NCBI GenBank assembly: GCA_946183385.1
Contig: CAMHBN010000003.1
Location: 1-22,878, forward strand
Length of the DNA stretch: 22,878 nt
DNA from: an uncultured Ruminococcus sp.
Lineage (GTDB): Bacteria > Bacillota > Clostridia > Oscillospirales > Ruminococcaceae
Direction of reading: 5' to 3'
Below the pieces are notes generated by a model. That model was not told the DNA's origin. It saw only the letters and a list, made by a program, of their open reading frames with translations, and did not search any database. Both the position numbers and the translations under genes were made by a program. Of this stretch, positions 20,701-22,878 are shown piece by piece (the first letter of the stretch is position 1; every line of letters starts with the position of its first letter).

Positions 20701-22559
20701 TACGCATTTGCAGCCTCCTTCTTGTCGGGGAGCATACCGTAGGCAGCTCCGAATATCAGCCAGAACAGCGGCTCGACCGTTATCGTGCCGTCGTTTACAA
20801 GTCCTTCAACGAGGAAGCCGACTATACCCGCGCACAGGCAGACGAAGAAGAGCTTGTTCCTGTCGCCGAGCACAGCCTCCTTGTCCCACCTGAGCGCCGC
20901 CGCTCCGCCTCTGAACAGGAATGCCGCAAACAGCACCAGCAGCGCGATGAGCGCGGGTATACCGCAGGTTACGGCAATTTGCAGGTAGCGGCTGTGCGGC
21001 TTGTCTATCACAAGGTGGTAGGTGCCGTTGGTGTTGCTCAGCCCGACAACGTCGTTCTGCACGAACGAGAACGGGAAATTGCCCGCGCCCTTTCCGATAA
21101 TGAGGCATTTTTTCAGTATCGGCAGGGAGTTTATCCATATATATCCGCGGCCTGTGGCAAGGCGGTAGAAGCGCGTGAGCGTGCTGTCCGCCATCGGAGC
21201 GGTCGGTATCTCGCCGAGGAGAGCGCGGTTCTGCGCGATGAGCTTCAAGCCGTCCGTCGTGACTGCGAAGTCAAGCGAGCTGTCGTAGCCGAGGTCAACG
21301 TACATTATGCCCTCGACGAGGACGATGTTGATGTTGGCGTCAACAGCCTCGTCGTGTATGAACAGGCGCGTGCGGTCGGAGCTGTCCGCTTCGTAAGCCA
21401 CGCCCGAGTCCGCCACCGCCGTGAGCGTTTCGCCTGTTTCGTAGGGCGGCTCTATCGTGTAGCCCGAGCCGTTTGCCGAGATATAGAGCTCTCTGCCGCG
21501 TATCTCCGCACTTTCGAGCGTGTATACCGAGCTGTCGGAGGAGTAGGTGCCCGCATTGGTGATGCTCTTGATGATGTTGGACGAGAAGTCCCTGCCTGTG
21601 CAGAGGTCGAGGCATACCGCGAGGACGGCGAAGGCTCCTGCGGCTATGAGCAGCTGCTTTATCGGCAGCACCTTCTTTATGATGAAATATGCGAGCAGGC
21701 AGACGAGCTCGGCTGCCATGACGTAGAATGCAGCGGTAGCGTTGGTCATGATACAAGCCGCAAACACCGCCGCGGCAAGGGCTCCCGCAGCTATGCGCGA
21801 GACGGCTTTTTTCGCCGCGAATACCGCGTATACCGATACGGGGAATATCAGCACGAAGAATTCGCCCGTGTAGTTGGAGTTGTAGAAGGTCAGCACCGAT
21901 TCGCGGAAGTCGTTCGCTATCTCGAGCGTTTCTGCCGCCGCGCGGTACTTCGCGGGCGCTATCAGGTACTTCACGAACGGGAGCTCCATAAGCGGCTCCA
22001 CCGTGTATTCAAATACCGCGAGCAAAGCGGTGACAGCCGCAAGTCCGATAAGAGCGCGGCGGAAGAGCTCCGAGAGCTTTTTTCCGTTTATGAATATGAA
22101 GCCGAAAAGGAATATCACGCAGTATGAGAACACGGCGGCAAGTCCCTCAAATTCGGTGCAGACGCCGAGGAGCACGACCTCCCTGTTCTGCGAAAACAGC
22201 GCCGACATACCCGCAAGCAGCAGGTATGCTCCCGCGCACACTATCGGCAGTATCACCCGCCTGCTGTGCAGACGTCCGTCACAGTAGGGCTTGTCGGGGA
22301 AGACGCGCTCTCCCGCAGCGTACAGGCACATCGCGCAGGCTGTGACGAAGTACACTATCTCCTTGCAGTACAGGAACCAGTCCGCATACAGACCGTTCTT
22401 GTTAGCGAATACCTCGAGCGAGTGCCCTGTCAGCGTCTCTATATGCAGCCTTGCCGCAAATACGCCGAGCATTACCGCGCACATCAGTATGCTTGCAGCA
22501 ATGATGCGATACCGCGGTACCTCAGCGGCGGGAAAGGCTTTTTTCTTTTTCTCAGCCAT
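20700..22559 (-). CDS. O-antigen ligase/polymerase-like polytopic membrane protein
   Basis: A 619-residue membrane protein with about ten or more hydrophobic helices. It shows the layout of the Wzy_C/WaaL family, which joins or polymerises lipid-linked glycans on the outer face. The family-like region is GRGYIWINSLPILKK...IGKGAGNFPF (about 470-496), followed by a conserved-looking HSRYLQIAVTCGIPA stretch (about 522-536) entering the last helices. Between the helix ending near 320 and this region there is an unusually long, beta-rich insert of about 130 residues facing outward. The ATG at 22559 has GGAG 7 bases upstream; an earlier in-frame ATG at 22583 has a weaker site. It is coupled to the downstream transpeptidase gene. 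The polymer is not identifiable, because no glycosyltransferases lie in the window. Confidence 0.8.
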   Translation of the reverse strand: MAEKKKKAFPAAEVPRYRIIAASILMCAVMLGVFAARLHIETLTGHSLEVFANKNGLYADWFLYCKEIVYFVTACAMCLYAAGERVFPDKPYCDGRLHSRRVILPIVCAGAYLLLAGMSALFSQNREVVLLGVCTEFEGLAAVFSYCVIFLFGFIFINGKKLSELFRRALIGLAAVTALLAVFEYTVEPLMELPFVKYLIAPAKYRAAAETLEIANDFRESVLTFYNSNYTGEFFVLIFPVSVYAVFAAKKAVSRIAAGALAAAVFAACIMTNATAAFYVMAAELVCLLAYFIIKKVLPIKQLLIAAGAFAVLAVCLDLCTGRDFSSNIIKSITNAGTYSSDSSVYTLESAEIRGRELYISANGSGYTIEPPYETGETLTAVADSGVAYEADSSDRTRLFIHDEAVDANINIVLVEGIMYVDLGYDSSLDFAVTTDGLKLIAQNRALLGEIPTAPMADSTLTRFYRLATGRGYIWINSLPILKKCLIIGKGAGNFPFSFVQNDVVGLSNTNGTYHLVIDKPHSRYLQIAVTCGIPALIALLVLFAAFLFRGGAAALRWDKEAVLGDRNKLFFVCLCAGIVGFLVEGLVNDGTITVEPLFWLIFGAAYGMLPDKKEAANA

Positions 22560-22620
22560 TATATCACTCCGTTTATGATACATTGATATCCTGTTTGTTC
22601 CGAATCGGATACCACATTAC

Positions 22621-22650
22621 ATTTTACCACAAAGATGTACCGATAGTCAA
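22621..22650 (-). promoter_or_regulatory. Promoter of the ligase/transpeptidase operon
   Basis: On the minus strand, TTGACT (22650-22645) and TAAAAT (22626-22621) are separated by 18 bases. The transcript would start near 22614, about 55 bases before the ATG at 22559. Confidence 0.65.
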
Positions 22651-22677
22651 GAAACCGCCCGCTCTTTACGGCAATAA

Positions 22678-22710
22678 AAAACCTCTCAGAAGGTCATTCT
22701 GAGAGGTTTT
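22678..22710 (-). terminator. Terminator of the right-edge dockerin gene
   Basis: A perfect 14-bp stem (22678-22691 with 22697-22710) with a GGTCA loop lies 12 bases after the stop codon at 22725-22723. Its minus-strand U-run is short, so it is a good but not ideal terminator. Confidence 0.88.
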
Positions 22711-22722
22711 CGTCTGAGTTTA

Positions 22723-22878
22723 TCAGTTCTCGGGGAGAACAGTGATCTTCTTTGCGTCGTACATCTGGATGGACAGCGCGTCGCGTGCTGTTACTCCGTC
22801 GCCGTTGTTGTATACATCGGCGTTGAGGAGTCCCTGCTCGCTGAGCTTGTACTTGTCCTTGTTTCCGAGGTACTGGAG
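22723..22878 (-). CDS. C-terminal end of a dockerin-containing protein (partial)
   Basis: The last 51 residues of a minus-strand gene that enters from the right edge. The segment ADVYNNGDGVTARDALSIQMY is the second calcium-binding repeat of a type I dockerin (Asp/Asn-rich loop, then the ALSI helix), and the protein ends IT-VLPEN. This places the unseen gene among secreted, cohesin-bound proteins. Its recognition-helix residues differ from the dockerin at 14757 (KDASAIL there, RDALSIQ here), so the two may bind different cohesins. Function of the missing part is unknown. Confidence 0.88.
   Translation of the reverse strand, partial: LQYLGNKDKYKLSEQGLLNADVYNNGDGVTARDALSIQMYDAKKITVLPEN

Noticed and set aside
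20139..22127. A 662-codon open frame on the plus strand opposite the ligase and transpeptidase genes
   Set aside because: Arginine- and valine-rich text with no family motif, lying antisense to genes with clear motifs and ribosome binding sites.
1..22878. tRNA, rRNA, insertion sequences, integrase or attachment sites
   Set aside because: No cloverleaf, rRNA-like block, transposase motif or flanking inverted repeats were seen on either strand by eye; a covariance-model search was not possible here.

Overview
The window reads as a chromosomal stretch of a low-to-mid GC anaerobic Firmicute, most likely a Ruminococcus-type gut or rumen bacterium. Two genes carry type I dockerins, one with a long Thr/Glu linker of the kind common in ruminococcal cellulosomal proteins. 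There is also a lipoprotein GH5 glucanase. Promoters are sigma-A-like and most transcription units end in strong hairpins. I cannot fix the species from sequence alone.

Layout. Positions 1-266 hold the edge of a minus-strand coding stretch that leaves the window. 314-2455 (+) is a two-gene unit: a lipoprotein GH5 glucanase and an unrecognised two-segment membrane protein. 2602-5222 (+) is an McrBC-type restriction pair whose McrC stops where its nuclease domain should begin. 5257-10150 (-) is a five-gene coupled operon: PlsC-like acyltransferase, fatty-acyl AMP/CoA ligase, B12-type radical SAM enzyme, CDP-alcohol phosphatidyltransferase and a permuted NlpC/P60 (YiiX/LRAT-like) thiol enzyme. 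10402-14665 (+), divergent from it, is a phosphonate operon: a three-domain cytidylyltransferase/cytidylyltransferase/PEP mutase fusion, an iron-type alcohol dehydrogenase and phosphonopyruvate decarboxylase. 14757-18890 (-) encodes a very large secreted WG-repeat protein with a dockerin. 19066-22559 (-) is a coupled pair: an O-antigen ligase/polymerase-like membrane protein and a lipoprotein transpeptidase with a truncated glycosyltransferase region. At 22723-22878 (-) is the C-terminal end of another dockerin protein.

How the genes may work together. The central 9.4 kb (5257-14665) is the most interesting part. The plus operon has the enzymes for PEP -> phosphonopyruvate -> phosphonoacetaldehyde -> 2-hydroxyethylphosphonate (HEP), plus activation to a CMP-phosphonate. 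The divergent minus operon has what is needed to activate fatty acids, acylate a glycerol backbone and move a CMP- or CDP-activated group onto a lipid, plus a radical SAM enzyme of the general kind (Fom3) that methylates CMP-HEP in fosfomycin synthesis. The simplest reading is a bacterial phosphonolipid pathway that makes a membrane lipid with a C-P-bonded head group. This is inferred from gene content and arrangement, not shown directly. No fosfomycin epoxidase, aminotransferase or LicD-type transferase is present, which argues against an antibiotic or an aminoethylphosphonate-decorated glycan, at least from this window alone.
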